A DNA stretch of 64,000 nucleotides from Nonomuraea coxensis DSM 45129 (GCF_019397265.1 NZ_CP068985.1:3762501-3826500); one strand, 5' to 3'. Positions 1 through 10,724 are shown, numbered from the stretch's first letter. Notes: a model not told the origin generated them from the letters alone. Translations and numbers: made by a program.

Positions 1-181
1 TCATGACCGGCATGCGGACGTCCATGAGCACCACGTCGGGGGCCAGCTCGGCCGCCCTCCTGACCGCCTCCCGGCCGTCGCCCGCCTCGCCCACGACCTG
101 GATGTCCGGCTGCGCGCTCAGGAACACCGTGAACCCGGTGCGCACCATCCCCTGGTCGTCGGCGATCAGAACCCGGATCAC
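1..181 (-). CDS. Response regulator receiver domain (partial, cut by window start)
   Basis: Only the first 60 codons are in the window. From a GTG at 179-181 they read as a receiver domain: VIRVLIADDQGMVRTGF carries the acidic pair near the N terminus, and VVLMDVRMPVM holds the phospho-acceptor Asp. The gene lies 85 bp downstream of a NarL-family histidine kinase on the same strand, so it is almost certainly its partner. It is expected to end in a LuxR-type helix-turn-helix, but that part is outside the window. The target genes cannot be told from here. Confidence 0.88.
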   Translation of the reverse strand, partial: MIRVLIADDQGMVRTGFTVFLSAQPDIQVVGEAGDGREAVRRAAELAPDVVLMDVRMPVM

Positions 182-266
182 CCGTCACCCCTTCCCTGCC
201 TGCCCGCCAGTGTTCCCCGCCTGCCCGCCGGCCGCCCGCTTCCGCGCGCCGAGGCCGTCTTCCCGC

Positions 267-1550
267 TCACCTGTCGTGCGTCTCGTTCGCGCCGGCCCTC
301 GTGATCGGCAGGGCCGCCGCCACCTCGAAGCCGCCGCTGGGCGTCGGGCCCGCCTCCAGCGTGCCGCCCAGCAGCGACGCCCGCTCCCTCATGCCCACCA
401 GCCCCTGACCGGCCCCCGGCGGCCCGCCGTCGCCCGTGCCCCGGCTGTTGGCCACGCGGAGCCGTAACTCCTCGCCCTCGCGCACGAGCTCCACGCCCAC
501 GGCGGATCCGGGAGCGTGCCGCATGGCGTTGCTCAGCGACTCCTGCACGATCCGGTACGCCGACAGCTCCACGGCCGGCCCCAGACCGTCCATCGGCCCG
601 GACCGTTTGACCAGCACCGCGAGCCCGGCGGAGCGGGCGTTGGCCACCAGCTCCTCCACCCGGTCGAGGCCCGGTTGCGGCGCGGTCTCGGTGCGGCCGT
701 CCTGGTCGCGCAGCACCCCCAGCACCTGCCGCAGCTCCGCGATGGCCTCCAGCGACAGGTGCCGGATCTCCGCCAGCCCCGCCTCCAGCTGCACCGGATC
801 CCCGGCCGCCCTGATCGGCACCGCCTCGGCCTGGATCGCGATCACCGACATGTGGTGGGCGACCACGTCGTGCAGCTCGCGGGCGATGCGGGCGCGCTCC
901 TCCAGCACCGCCTGCGCGTCCTCCGCGAGCCGGCTGCGCCGCTCCTCCTCCGCCAGCCGGGACGTCGCGGTGCGCCGCACCCGTACGTTGTAGCCGAACA
1001 GCACGACCACGGTCACCACGACCGTGACGAGGGCCATCGAGTTGGGGTGTACGATCCACGCGGTCAGCACCGTGACGACCCACACGGCGAGGGTGATCCG
1101 CCGGTCGCAGCGCACGGCGACGGAGTAGAGCACCAGCAGGTAGGACAGCACGGTGGTCGCCGGATACGGCGGCTCGCCGCCGCCGACGCGCAGGCTCGTC
1201 CACAGGGAGATCGGCAGCAGCACGAAGGCCGTGCGCCAGGCCGCGAGCGGCCACCGGTCGCGGAGCACCACCGGCAGGGCGACCGCGACGCCGCACAGGA
1301 ACGAGAACGTCCCCGGGGTCGGCACCAAGATCCGGCCGCCCGCGGCGGCCTGGAACGCCCAGTCCCTCACCATGTTCTCGGTGGTGAGGAAGAAGACGAC
1401 GGCCATCAGGAACTCCGCCGCGCGCACCAGGCTGATCCGTTCGACCGGGACCAGCACCCGGAGCCCGCGCGGGACGGGGAGGGACAGGCGGCGTGACCGG
1501 GGCGGAGGGTCGGCGTCGCCCTGGAACAGGGCGAGTGCGAACGGCTGCAC
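267..1550 (-). CDS. Two-component sensor histidine kinase (HisKA_3/NarL family)
   Basis: Membrane sensor kinase that should autophosphorylate on His and pass the phosphate to the adjacent regulator. Several hydrophobic segments fill roughly residues 40-190. The dimerisation helix ARIARELHDVVAHHM has the phospho-acceptor His near residue 227. A HATPase_c domain follows, with the N box near AYRIVQESLSNAMRHA and a G box near GQGLVGMRERASLLGG. No recognisable extracellular ligand domain is present, as is common for this actinobacterial group. The frame stays open further upstream to 1820, but that part is low-complexity Pro/Ser/Arg and not kinase-like. I take the GTG at 1550 as start (427 aa); another GTG lies near 1457, so the N terminus is uncertain. 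Confidence 0.88.
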   Translation of the reverse strand: MQPFALALFQGDADPPPRSRRLSLPVPRGLRVLVPVERISLVRAAEFLMAVVFFLTTENMVRDWAFQAAAGGRILVPTPGTFSFLCGVAVALPVVLRDRWPLAAWRTAFVLLPISLWTSLRVGGGEPPYPATTVLSYLLVLYSVAVRCDRRITLAVWVVTVLTAWIVHPNSMALVTVVVTVVVLFGYNVRVRRTATSRLAEEERRSRLAEDAQAVLEERARIARELHDVVAHHMSVIAIQAEAVPIRAAGDPVQLEAGLAEIRHLSLEAIAELRQVLGVLRDQDGRTETAPQPGLDRVEELVANARSAGLAVLVKRSGPMDGLGPAVELSAYRIVQESLSNAMRHAPGSAVGVELVREGEELRLRVANSRGTGDGGPPGAGQGLVGMRERASLLGGTLEAGPTPSGGFEVAAALPITRAGANETHDR

Positions 1551-1899
1551 AGCCGCCGCACCCAGCTCACGCCACCGTGGAGCCCCGGCTCGTTCCCCCG
1601 CCGGGGGCCGCCCGTCCCGACCCCTGCCGGGGTCGTGGGTCGCGCCCTCCGAGGGCTGGGACGAGGGCGGAGACGAGGGCTGGGACGAGGGCGGGGAGTC
1701 GTGGATCTCGTCGTCCGCCTGTCCGGGGCGGCGGGGGTGCCGCCGAAGGTGGATCACGTGGTCAAGGCTACGGAACTCGCCGCCCCACTCGCGTCCCCCC
1801 GAGGTCTGATCCTGCCTCAACCCCAGGTACCGCTTACATGATTACGATCGCCCTGAGCGAACATCACCAAGAAAGGGAACATCAGGCGGCTCCAATGGA
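1551..1899. other. Intergenic region between divergent kinase and lon genes
   Basis: About 350 bases lie between the kinase start and the lon operator. I see no convincing gene: the open frames here are low-complexity shadows. The only structure is a 20-bp direct duplication at 1651-1694. Promoters for the divergent kinase and lon must lie here, but I could not pick out a clear -35/-10 pair. Confidence 0.5.
1651..1694. repeat. Two 20-bp direct repeats separated by 4 bp
   Basis: GAGGGCTGGGACGAGGGCGG occurs at 1651-1670 and again, identical, at 1675-1694. It lies upstream of the kinase start. No function is evident; it may be a replication-slippage duplication or a regulator-binding pair. Confidence 0.8.
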
Positions 1900-1918
1900 T
1901 TGAGTCGGTATAACTCAA
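1900..1918 (+). promoter_or_regulatory. HAIR element (HspR operator) in front of lon
   Basis: The sequence TTGAGT-N7-ACTCAA matches the core of the HspR-associated inverted repeat (CTTGAGT-N7-ACTCAAG) known from actinobacterial dnaK, clpB and lon promoters. A TATAAC hexamer that could be the lon -10 element lies inside the site (1909-1914), so a bound repressor would block the polymerase directly. A ribosome site GGAG follows at 1925-1928, five bases before the lon ATG. Heat-shock derepression of lon through HspR is the natural reading; hspR itself is not in this window. Confidence 0.85.
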
Positions 1919-1933
1919 CCCTTTGGAGTTCGC

Positions 1934-4291
<2,358 letters not shown>

Positions 4292-4306
4292 CCGCCCCGC
4301 GGGGGC

Positions 4307-4341
4307 ACGCCCGCCGTCCCTCACCGAGGGGCGGCGGGCGT
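4307..4341 (+). terminator. Hairpin terminator after lon
   Basis: A 16-bp stem (one G-U pair) with a 3-base loop starts 15 bases after the lon stop: left arm from ACGCCCGCC at 4307, right arm ending GGCGGGCGT at 4341. There is no long U tract, as is common in GC-rich actinobacteria. It may also serve the convergent MarR gene ending at 4350. Confidence 0.75.
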
Positions 4342-4349
4342 TGTCGGTC

Positions 4350-4793
4350 TCACCCCGCGCCGTGGGACTCGTCGGTGATCAGCAACGTCTCCAGCTCCGT
4401 GAGCAGCGCGACGGCCCGCGCGGTGTCGGCGGGGTCGCGCAGCGCGGCCCCGACCACCTCGTCCACCGGGCTGGTCGCCCGCCGGAACAGCGCGTGCACG
4501 GTCGCGTCGGCCACCCGCACCTGCGTACGCCGGCCGTCGGCCGGGTCCGGCCGGGTCTCCAGGACGCCGCGCTCGCGCATGCGCGCCACGGACGCCGACA
4601 CGTGGCTCTGCGCGAAGCCGGTGCGGGCCTGGATCTCGCGCACCGCGCTGTCCGGATGGCGCAGGACGTCCACGAAGACGGCCTCCTCGCCGGGGGTGAG
4701 CACCGGCCCGCCCGTCTCGCTCTCCGTGGCCTTGGCGAGCTCCACCAGCCGCCGTCCGAGTCTGCGCATCCTCGCGATGTTCATGGGCCGCAT
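4350..4793 (-). CDS. MarR-family transcriptional regulator
   Basis: A 147-aa winged-helix protein. The recognition region (REIQARTGFAQSHVSASVARMRERGVLETRPDPADGRR, given here only by position, residues about 52-85) shows the MarR pattern of helix-turn-helix followed by a wing containing DPADGRR. The C-terminal helix likely completes the dimer interface. A second possible ATG is three codons in (4784). It points away from metNIQ across a 365-bp gap holding a tandem 14-bp repeat that is a candidate autoregulatory operator. Ligand and targets are unknown. Confidence 0.85.
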   Translation of the reverse strand: MRPMNIARMRRLGRRLVELAKATESETGGPVLTPGEEAVFVDVLRHPDSAVREIQARTGFAQSHVSASVARMRERGVLETRPDPADGRRTQVRVADATVHALFRRATSPVDEVVGAALRDPADTARAVALLTELETLLITDESHGAG

Positions 4794-4797
4794 ATTA

Positions 4798-4825
4798 CAT
4801 CTCTACCGATACATCTCCACCGATA
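4798..4825. repeat. Tandem 14-bp direct repeat upstream of the MarR gene
   Basis: CATCTCTACCGATA at 4798-4811 is followed immediately by CATCTCCACCGATA at 4812-4825 (one difference). The block is bordered by ATAT on both sides. It abuts the start of the MarR gene, so it is a plausible binding site for that regulator; this is inference from position. Confidence 0.65.
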
Positions 4826-5158
4826 TGACTGGTGTGAGGTGAATCACGAGGGCATGCCGGAATAGCGCCATGCGCACCGGCCGTTTGCATGGGCGTGAAC
4901 GAGGCATCCGCGACCGACCAGGGCACCCTCAGTGCAGTCCTGTGTTGTCGCCCGCGCATGGGACGCATGCCGGCCCGCTAGCCCCGACCGCCCCGCCCGT
5001 TCTCCCCGAAGGTCCTCATGATCGCCCCCGTGTTCGTGCTGCGCAGGCTGAGCCACCTGCCGTTCCCCCCGGGCACCCGCTGACGCCGGCCGGTTCCTCC
5101 GCCCGTTGTCGTCCGTCTCCGCGGCCCCGGCCGCTCTCAGTCGTGGGGTAGTTCTTCC
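4826..5158 (+). other. Long leader/intergenic region before metNIQ, with possible leader peptides
   Basis: No standard gene is seen in these 333 bases. I looked for SAM-I, SAM-II and SAM-IV riboswitch cores and found none that fit. Two short frames could be leader peptides. One is 4889-4981 (30 aa) and contains LCCRPR followed by RMGRM, suggestive for a gene cluster of sulfur metabolism, but it has no clear ribosome site. The other is 5018-5083 (21 aa, MIAPVFVLRR...). Neither is more than a candidate. Regulation of metNIQ by attenuation is possible but unproven. Confidence 0.35.
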
Positions 5159-6112
5159 GTGATCCAGGCTTCCGGCCTGCGCAAGCAGTACGGCGACGTC
5201 GTCGCGCTCGACGGCGTCGACCTGACCGTGCGCGAAGGCGAGATCTTCGGCGTGCTCGGCCAGAGCGGCGCGGGCAAGAGCACGCTGCTGCGCTGCGTCA
5301 ACCTGCTCGAACGTCCCGACGCCGGCACCGTCACCGTCGCCGGCCAGGACCTGACCGCGCTGCGCGAGTCCGACCTCAACCGCGCCCGCCGCCGCATCGG
5401 CATGATCCACCAGCACTTCGCGCTGCTGTCCTCGCGCACGGTCGCGGGCAACGTGGCGTTCCCGCTGGAGATCATGGGCGTGCCCAGGGCCGAGCGCGAG
5501 CGCCGCGTCGGCGAGCTGCTGGAGCTGGTCGGGCTGGAGGGCCGCGGCGGGCACCGCCCGCACCAGCTCTCCGGCGGGCAGAAGCAGCGCGTCGGCATCG
5601 CCCGCGCGCTCGCCGGCAACCCGTCGGTGCTGCTGTCGGACGAGGCCACGTCCGCGCTCGACCCGGCCACCACGCAGCAGATCCTGGCCCTGCTCAAGCG
5701 GCTCAACACCGAGCTGGGCCTGACGATCCTGCTCATCACCCACGAGATGAACGTGGTCAAGACCGTCTGCGACTCCGTCGCCATCATGGCCGGCGGGCGC
5801 GTCGAGGAGTCCGGGACCATCGCTGATCTCGTCCGCACCCCCGGATCCCGCCTGACCAGGGAGATCTTCCCGCTGCCCGAGCCGGCGCCCGCCGGCTCCG
5901 TGACGCTCACGTTCGCCGGGCAGGCGGGCCGGCCGGTGGTGTCGGAGGTCGTGCGCAAGTTCGACGTCGACCTCAGCATCCTGGGCGGCTCGATCGAGGA
6001 ACTGGCCGGCGACTCGGTCGGGCGGCTGCGCGTCGCGCTGGAGGGCGAGGACGCCGGGGCGGCGCTCGCGTACCTGCGCGCGTCCGGGCTGATCGTGGAG
6101 GAGGCCGCGTGA
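5159..6112 (+). CDS. metN: Methionine ABC transporter ATP-binding protein MetN
   Basis: ATPase of the methionine importer (L-Met, D-Met and derivatives). 317 aa, GTG start. Walker A GQSGAGKST lies near residue 37, the Q loop near IHQHFALL, signature LSGGQKQRV near 140, and Walker B VLLSDEATSALD near 160. The last 75 residues form the NIL domain, which in this family binds methionine and shuts down transport when the cytoplasmic pool is high (trans-inhibition). It overlaps metI by four bases (GTGA), so the two are translationally coupled. Confidence 0.96.
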   Translation: MIQASGLRKQYGDVVALDGVDLTVREGEIFGVLGQSGAGKSTLLRCVNLLERPDAGTVTVAGQDLTALRESDLNRARRRIGMIHQHFALLSSRTVAGNVAFPLEIMGVPRAERERRVGELLELVGLEGRGGHRPHQLSGGQKQRVGIARALAGNPSVLLSDEATSALDPATTQQILALLKRLNTELGLTILLITHEMNVVKTVCDSVAIMAGGRVEESGTIADLVRTPGSRLTREIFPLPEPAPAGSVTLTFAGQAGRPVVSEVVRKFDVDLSILGGSIEELAGDSVGRLRVALEGEDAGAALAYLRASGLIVEEAA

Positions 6113-6765
6113 CCTGGGAAGAGATGCTGCCGCTGCTGTGGCCGGCGACGGTGGAGACGGCCCAGATGGTGGGCTGGTCCACGCTGTTCACCGTGCTGTT
6201 CGGGCTGCCGATCGGCGTGGCGCTCGTCGTGCTCGACCGGGGCGGGCTGCGGCCGGCGCCCGCGCTCAGGGCGGCGCTCGGGTTCGTGGTCAACATCGGG
6301 CGGTCGCTGCCGTTCATCGTGCTGATGATCGCGATCATCCCGTTCACCCGGCTGGTCGTCGGCACCACCATCGGGACCGCCGCGTTCGTCGTGCCGCTCA
6401 CCGTCGGGGCGGTGCCGTTCTTCGCCCGGCTGGTGGAGACCGCGCTGCGCGAGGTCGGCACGGACGTCGTCCAGGCCGCCCAGGCCATGGGCGCGAGCCG
6501 GGCCACGGTCGTGCGCAAGGTCCTGCTGCCCGAGGCCATGCCCGGCCTGGTCGCCGGGCTGACGGTGACCGTCGTCGCGCTCATCGGCTACTCCGCCATG
6601 GCCGGCACGCTCGGCGGCGGCGGGCTCGGCGACCTCGCCGTCCGCTACGGCTACCAGCGCTTCGAGACGCTGCTGATGATCGTCACCGTCGTGCTGCTCA
6701 TCGTCATCGTGCAACTCCTGCAGAGCCTGGGCGACTGGGTCGCCCGGCGTCTATCGCACAAGTAA
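6109..6765 (+). CDS. metI: Methionine ABC transporter permease MetI
   Basis: 218-aa inner-membrane permease of the MetNIQ importer with about five membrane helices. The EAA loop that docks on the ATPase reads VQAAQAMGASRATVVRKVLLPEAMPG (residues about 123-148). Its GTG start overlaps the metN stop. metQ follows after 10 bp, giving one transcript. Confidence 0.96.
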   Translation: MTWEEMLPLLWPATVETAQMVGWSTLFTVLFGLPIGVALVVLDRGGLRPAPALRAALGFVVNIGRSLPFIVLMIAIIPFTRLVVGTTIGTAAFVVPLTVGAVPFFARLVETALREVGTDVVQAAQAMGASRATVVRKVLLPEAMPGLVAGLTVTVVALIGYSAMAGTLGGGGLGDLAVRYGYQRFETLLMIVTVVLLIVIVQLLQSLGDWVARRLSHK

Positions 6766-6775
6766 GGAAGAGATC

Positions 6776-7621
6776 ATGAACATCCGTCGTGTCCTGGGTG
6801 CCGTCGCCCTGTCGTTGTCGCTCGCCGCATGCGGTACGTCGCAGTCCGCGACGGACGCCGCGCCGGAGGCCGGCGGCAAGACCGCCGAGTCCGCAGACAC
6901 CGTGCTCAAGGTGGGCGCGAGCCCCGTCCCGCACGCGGAGATCCTGACCTTCGTCAAGGACAACCTGGCCCCCGCCGCCGGGCTCAAGCTGGAGATCGTG
7001 GAGTTCACCGACTACGTCCAGCCGAACGTGCAGCTCGACGAGGGGCAGCTCACCGCCAACTTCTTCCAGCACAAGCCGTACCTGGACGACTTCAACGCCT
7101 CCAAGGGCACCAAGCTGGCCTTCGCCGCCCCGGTGCACCTGGAGCCGCTGGGTCTCTACTCCAAGAAGGTCACCGAGCTGTCGGCGCTGCCGTCCGGCGC
7201 CACCGTCGCCCTGCCGAACGACGCCACCAACCTCGGCCGCGCGCTCAAGCTGCTCGCCGACAACGGCGTGGTCACCCTCAAGGAGGGCGCCGGCACCGCG
7301 GCCACCGAGCGTGACGTCGCCGCCAACCCGAAGAACCTGACCTTCAAGGCGCTGGAGGCGGCCCAGCTCCCGCGCTCGCTGGACGACGTGGACGCCGCCG
7401 TGATCAACGGCAACTACGCCCTCGAAGCCGGGCTCAAGCCCGCCTCGCAGGCGCTCGCGCTGGAGAAGACCGAGGGCAACCCGTACGTCAACGGCCTGGT
7501 CGTGCAGGCCGGCCACGAGAAGGACGCCGGCATCGTGACCCTCGGCAAGCTGCTGCAGGACCCGAAGACCAAGGAGTTCATCCAGCAGAAGTACGAGGGC
7601 TCGGTCATCCCGGCTGAGTAA
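6776..7621 (+). CDS. metQ: Methionine-binding lipoprotein MetQ (NlpA family)
   Basis: Solute-binding lipoprotein that delivers methionine to MetI. 281 aa. The signal peptide ends in the lipobox LAAC with the lipidated Cys at about residue 19. The mature domain shows NlpA/MetQ features such as VGASPVPHAEIL, FTDYVQPN and FFQHKPYLDDFN. Ribosome site AAGGAAG sits just before the ATG at 6776. It is last in the metNIQ operon and a hairpin follows at 7650. Confidence 0.95.
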   Translation: MNIRRVLGAVALSLSLAACGTSQSATDAAPEAGGKTAESADTVLKVGASPVPHAEILTFVKDNLAPAAGLKLEIVEFTDYVQPNVQLDEGQLTANFFQHKPYLDDFNASKGTKLAFAAPVHLEPLGLYSKKVTELSALPSGATVALPNDATNLGRALKLLADNGVVTLKEGAGTAATERDVAANPKNLTFKALEAAQLPRSLDDVDAAVINGNYALEAGLKPASQALALEKTEGNPYVNGLVVQAGHEKDAGIVTLGKLLQDPKTKEFIQQKYEGSVIPAE

Positions 7622-7649
7622 GTCCTCCTGGCTTGACCGGGAAGGATGA

Positions 7650-7686
7650 CGGGCGGGCGGCGTCCGCGTGCTGGCGCGCCCGCCCG
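7650..7686 (+). terminator. Hairpin terminator after metQ
   Basis: Inverted repeat CGGGCGGGCG (7650-7659) and CGCCCGCCCG (7677-7686), 10 bp perfect, 28 bases after the metQ stop. It lies upstream of the chosen start of the next gene (7709) and supports a separate transcript there. Confidence 0.6.
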
Positions 7687-7708
7687 CCTACCGAATACTG
7701 TTCTGGTC

Positions 7709-9244
7709 ATGCATCCGGGAGCCATCGCAGCAGTCACCCCCGACAAGCCCGCTGTGGTCATGGCGGGCTCCGGACGGATCGTCACCTATCGCGAGCTGGA
7801 CGAGGAGTCGAACCGGCTGGCGCACCTGTTCCGCGCCGCCGGGCTACGGCCGGGCGACCACATCGCGTTCATGCTCACCAACCATCCGCTCTTCCTGTCC
7901 GTCGCCTGGGCGGCGCACCGGTCGGGCCTGTACTACACGCCCATCAGCTCCCGGCTGCAGACCGACGAGCTGGCGTACATCGTGGACAACTGCGGCGCGC
8001 GGGTCTTCATCTCCAGCGCCGACCTGGCCGACGTGGCCGCCTCCATCACCGACGCCACGCCCAAGGTCGAGCTGCGCCTGATGATCGACGGCGTCGCCGA
8101 GGGCTTCGGCTCGTACGAGGAGGCCGTCGCCGGGCAGCCGGTGACGCCGGTCGAGGACGAGTGCACCGGCGCCGACATGCTCTACTCCTCGGGCACCACC
8201 GGCCGCCCCAAGGGCGTCAAGGTGCCCGCGCCGCACGGCCCCCTGGAGGAGCCCGGGACGCTGCTCCAGCTCATCTCGGCGCTGTTCGCGCCCTCCGCCG
8301 ACAGCGTCTACCTCTCGCCCGCGCCCCTCTACCACGCCGCCCCGCTGCGCTACTGCATGACGTTCCAGCGCCTCGGCGCCACGGTCGTGGTCATGGAACG
8401 CTTCGACCCCGAGCAGTACCTCGCGCTGGTGGAGCGCCACAAGGTCACGCACTCGCAGCTCGTGCCGACCATGTTCATCAAGATGCTGAAGCTGCCCGAG
8501 GAGACCCGGGCCCGCTACGACCTGTCCTCGCTCAGGTACGCCATCCACGCCGCCGCGCCCTGCCCCGTGCCCGTCAAGGAGCAGATGATGGAGTGGTGGG
8601 GGCCGATCATCCACGAGTACTACGCGGGCACCGAGGGCAACGGCTTCCTCTACGTCGGCCCCGAGGACTGGCTCAAGCACAAGGGCACCGTCGGCCGCTC
8701 CCTGCTCGGCGTCGTGCACATCTGCGACGAGGAGGGCGAGGACGTGCCCGCGGGCACGCACGGCACCATCTTCTTCGAGAACGGCGGCCGTTTCGAGTAT
8801 CACGGCGACCCGGCCAAGACCCGCTCCGCGCAGGACCCGAAGGGACGCGGCTGGACGACTCTCGGCGACATCGGCTACCTCGACGAGGACGGCTTCCTCT
8901 ACCTCACCGACCGCCGCTCGTACATGATCATCTCCGGCGGCGTGAACATCTACCCGCAGGAGGCCGAGAACGTGCTGTCGGTGCACCCCAAGGTCGCCGA
9001 CGTGGCCGTCTTCGGCGTCCCCGACGAGGAGATGGGCGAGCAGGTCAAGGCCGTGGTCGAGCCGGTCTCCATGGACGAGGCGGGGCCTGGGCTGGAGGCG
9101 GAGCTGATCGCGTACTGCCGCGAGCGCCTGGCCCACTACAAGTGCCCGAAGTCGATCGACTTCCGCAGTGAGCTGCCCCGCCACCCGACGGGCAAGCTCT
9201 ACAAGCGCCTGCTGCGCGACGAGTACTGGCCCGCCCGCTCCTGA
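7709..9244 (+). CDS. Acyl-CoA synthetase (AMP-forming, FadD-like)
   Basis: Adenylate-forming enzyme that activates a carboxylic acid, probably a fatty acid, to its CoA thioester. 511 aa. The P-loop-like motif YSSGTTGRPKGVK lies near residue 168, YYAGTEGNG near 308, the hinge region GDIGYLDEDGFLYLTDR near 390, SGGVNIYP near 412, and the C-terminal catalytic Lys in PTGKLYKRLL near 498. The frame is open further upstream to 7646, but that part is occupied by the metQ terminator, so the ATG at 7709 is preferred. There is no clear ribosome site, so the mRNA may be leaderless. Substrate chain length cannot be read from the sequence. Confidence 0.9.
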   Translation: MHPGAIAAVTPDKPAVVMAGSGRIVTYRELDEESNRLAHLFRAAGLRPGDHIAFMLTNHPLFLSVAWAAHRSGLYYTPISSRLQTDELAYIVDNCGARVFISSADLADVAASITDATPKVELRLMIDGVAEGFGSYEEAVAGQPVTPVEDECTGADMLYSSGTTGRPKGVKVPAPHGPLEEPGTLLQLISALFAPSADSVYLSPAPLYHAAPLRYCMTFQRLGATVVVMERFDPEQYLALVERHKVTHSQLVPTMFIKMLKLPEETRARYDLSSLRYAIHAAAPCPVPVKEQMMEWWGPIIHEYYAGTEGNGFLYVGPEDWLKHKGTVGRSLLGVVHICDEEGEDVPAGTHGTIFFENGGRFEYHGDPAKTRSAQDPKGRGWTTLGDIGYLDEDGFLYLTDRRSYMIISGGVNIYPQEAENVLSVHPKVADVAVFGVPDEEMGEQVKAVVEPVSMDEAGPGLEAELIAYCRERLAHYKCPKSIDFRSELPRHPTGKLYKRLLRDEYWPARS

Positions 9245-9252
9245 GCTCGCGA

Positions 9253-9279
9253 GGGGCGGCCCGTTCCCCGGGCCGCCCC
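9253..9279 (+). terminator. Hairpin terminator after the acyl-CoA synthetase
   Basis: Perfect 10-bp inverted repeat GGGGCGGCCC (9253-9262) / GGGCCGCCCC (9270-9279), nine bases after the stop codon. Confidence 0.7.
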
Positions 9280-9423
9280 GCCCTGCCGTCATCGCGCTGG
9301 TGGTGGTCCTGCGCGGCCACGGCGTTCTGCCGCCGCTTCTCATGGAGTTCTGATCAGCGGCTTAACCAGGTCTTACGCGGCCCTTGGCACCCTTGAGTCA
9401 GAGAATCCTCGAGGAGATGACAG

Positions 9424-10665
9424 ATGGACGCGAACGAGCCTCGCGAGCAGGGCACCGGCTGGAGCCAGTTCGGCGCCACCCCGCCGGCCGCCGGGGGCTT
9501 TCCCCGGCGGGACACGATCATCATGGAGCAGCCGCCCCCGCCGCCTCCCGCGCCCCCGAAGAAGCCCTTCTACGGCGGCAAGGCCGTCGCCGGGCTCGCG
9601 CTGGCGGCAGCGGCCGTCGGCGGCGGGATCGTCGGCGGTGTCGTCGCCAACGCGTTCCAGCCCGACCCCGTCTCCGTCACCACCACCTCCAACACCGGCG
9701 CGCCGAGCCCGGTCTTCAGGACCGCCTCCAGCGACCTGACGGTCGCCGAGGTGGCGGCCAAGGTGCAGCCCAGCGTGGTGATGATCCAGGGTCAGAGCGG
9801 CGAGGGCTCCGGCGTGGTGCTGTCGGAGGACGGCCTCATCCTGACCAACAACCACGTCGTCGTCGGGGCCGCCCAGGGCGGCGGGCAGATGACGGTCAAG
9901 TTCAGCGACGGCAGGACGGCCAAGGCCAGTGTGGTCGGCACCGACCCCGCCACCGACCTCGCCGTCATCCGCGCCGAGGGGGCCTCCGGGCTGACCAAGG
10001 CCACGCTCGGCGACAGTGACCAGCTCAAGGTCGGCGACGACGTGCTCGCCATCGGCAGCCCGCTCGGCCTCGACGGCTCCGTCACCAGGGGCATCGTCAG
10101 CGCCCTCGACCGCACCCTGACGGTCGGCGGCGAGCAGCGTCAGCAGCTTCCGCCCGGCTGGGGCCAGGAGCAGCAGGGCCAGACCGGGGAGCCGACCACG
10201 ATCGGCGGCGCCATCCAGACCGACGCCTCGATCAACCCGGGCAACTCCGGCGGCGCGCTGGTCAACGCGGCCGGCGAGCTGATCGGCATCAACACGGCCA
10301 TCGCCTCGGAGGCGGCCGGCGGCGGCGTCGGCTTCGCCATCCCGGTCAACACCGCCAAGCAGGTCGCCGACCAGCTCATCAGCTCCGGCAAGGTCACCCA
10401 CGCCTTCCTCGGCGTGAGTGTGACGGATGCCACAGGCGACGTTCCCGGCGCGCTGGTCAGGGAGATCACCGCCGGAAGCCCCGCGGAGAAGGCGGGTCTG
10501 CGGCAGGGCGACCTCATCACCAAAATCAACGACAAGGCGGTTGACGGTGGCGATACGGTTGTCGGACAGGTCAGAGGTTTCAAACCCGGTCAAGCGGTCA
10601 AGATCACATATATGAGGGACGGGCAGGCCCACGACGCCACCGTCACCCTCGTCGAGAAGAAATAA
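9424..10665 (+). CDS. HtrA/DegP-like membrane-anchored serine protease with PDZ domain
   Basis: Envelope quality-control protease (S1C family). 413 aa. A Pro-rich cytoplasmic N terminus (PPPPPPAPPKKPF) is followed by one membrane helix (about residues 55-75), placing the protease outside. The catalytic triad is visible: His in LTNNHVV, Asp in DPATDLAVI, Ser in NPGNSGGAL. A PDZ domain covers about residues 325-410. Ribosome site GAGG lies a few bases before the ATG at 9424. It is monocistronic, with a hairpin after it. Actinobacterial relatives are often induced by envelope stress; I saw no recognisable ECF-sigma promoter here. Confidence 0.93.
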   Translation: MDANEPREQGTGWSQFGATPPAAGGFPRRDTIIMEQPPPPPPAPPKKPFYGGKAVAGLALAAAAVGGGIVGGVVANAFQPDPVSVTTTSNTGAPSPVFRTASSDLTVAEVAAKVQPSVVMIQGQSGEGSGVVLSEDGLILTNNHVVVGAAQGGGQMTVKFSDGRTAKASVVGTDPATDLAVIRAEGASGLTKATLGDSDQLKVGDDVLAIGSPLGLDGSVTRGIVSALDRTLTVGGEQRQQLPPGWGQEQQGQTGEPTTIGGAIQTDASINPGNSGGALVNAAGELIGINTAIASEAAGGGVGFAIPVNTAKQVADQLISSGKVTHAFLGVSVTDATGDVPGALVREITAGSPAEKAGLRQGDLITKINDKAVDGGDTVVGQVRGFKPGQAVKITYMRDGQAHDATVTLVEKK

Positions 10666-10683
10666 CAGGACCCCCTCTTGGAC

Positions 10684-10724
10684 GGGTGTGCCGTCGAGAT
10701 CGCTGCGGACTCGGCGGCACACCC
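10684..10724. terminator. Bidirectional hairpin terminator between convergent genes
   Basis: 15-bp stem with one G-U pair: GGGTGTGCCGTCGAG (10684-10698) and CTCGGCGGCACACCC (10710-10724). It lies between the htrA-like stop (10665, + strand) and the stop of the ABC permease (10742, - strand) and can serve both. Confidence 0.8.

Noticed and set aside
267..1820. Extended 517-aa histidine kinase start at 1820
   Set aside because: The extra 90 residues are low-complexity Pro/Ser/Arg and include the repeated DNA; a start at 1550 gives a normal kinase.
4826..5158. SAM-IV or SAM-I riboswitch before metN
   Set aside because: A few words such as TCACGAG look similar, but the conserved core and pairing arms are not found.
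9391..9397. CTTGAGT half of a HAIR element upstream of the htrA-like gene
   Set aside because: The second half at the required 7-base spacing does not match ACTCAAG, so it is not a full HspR site.
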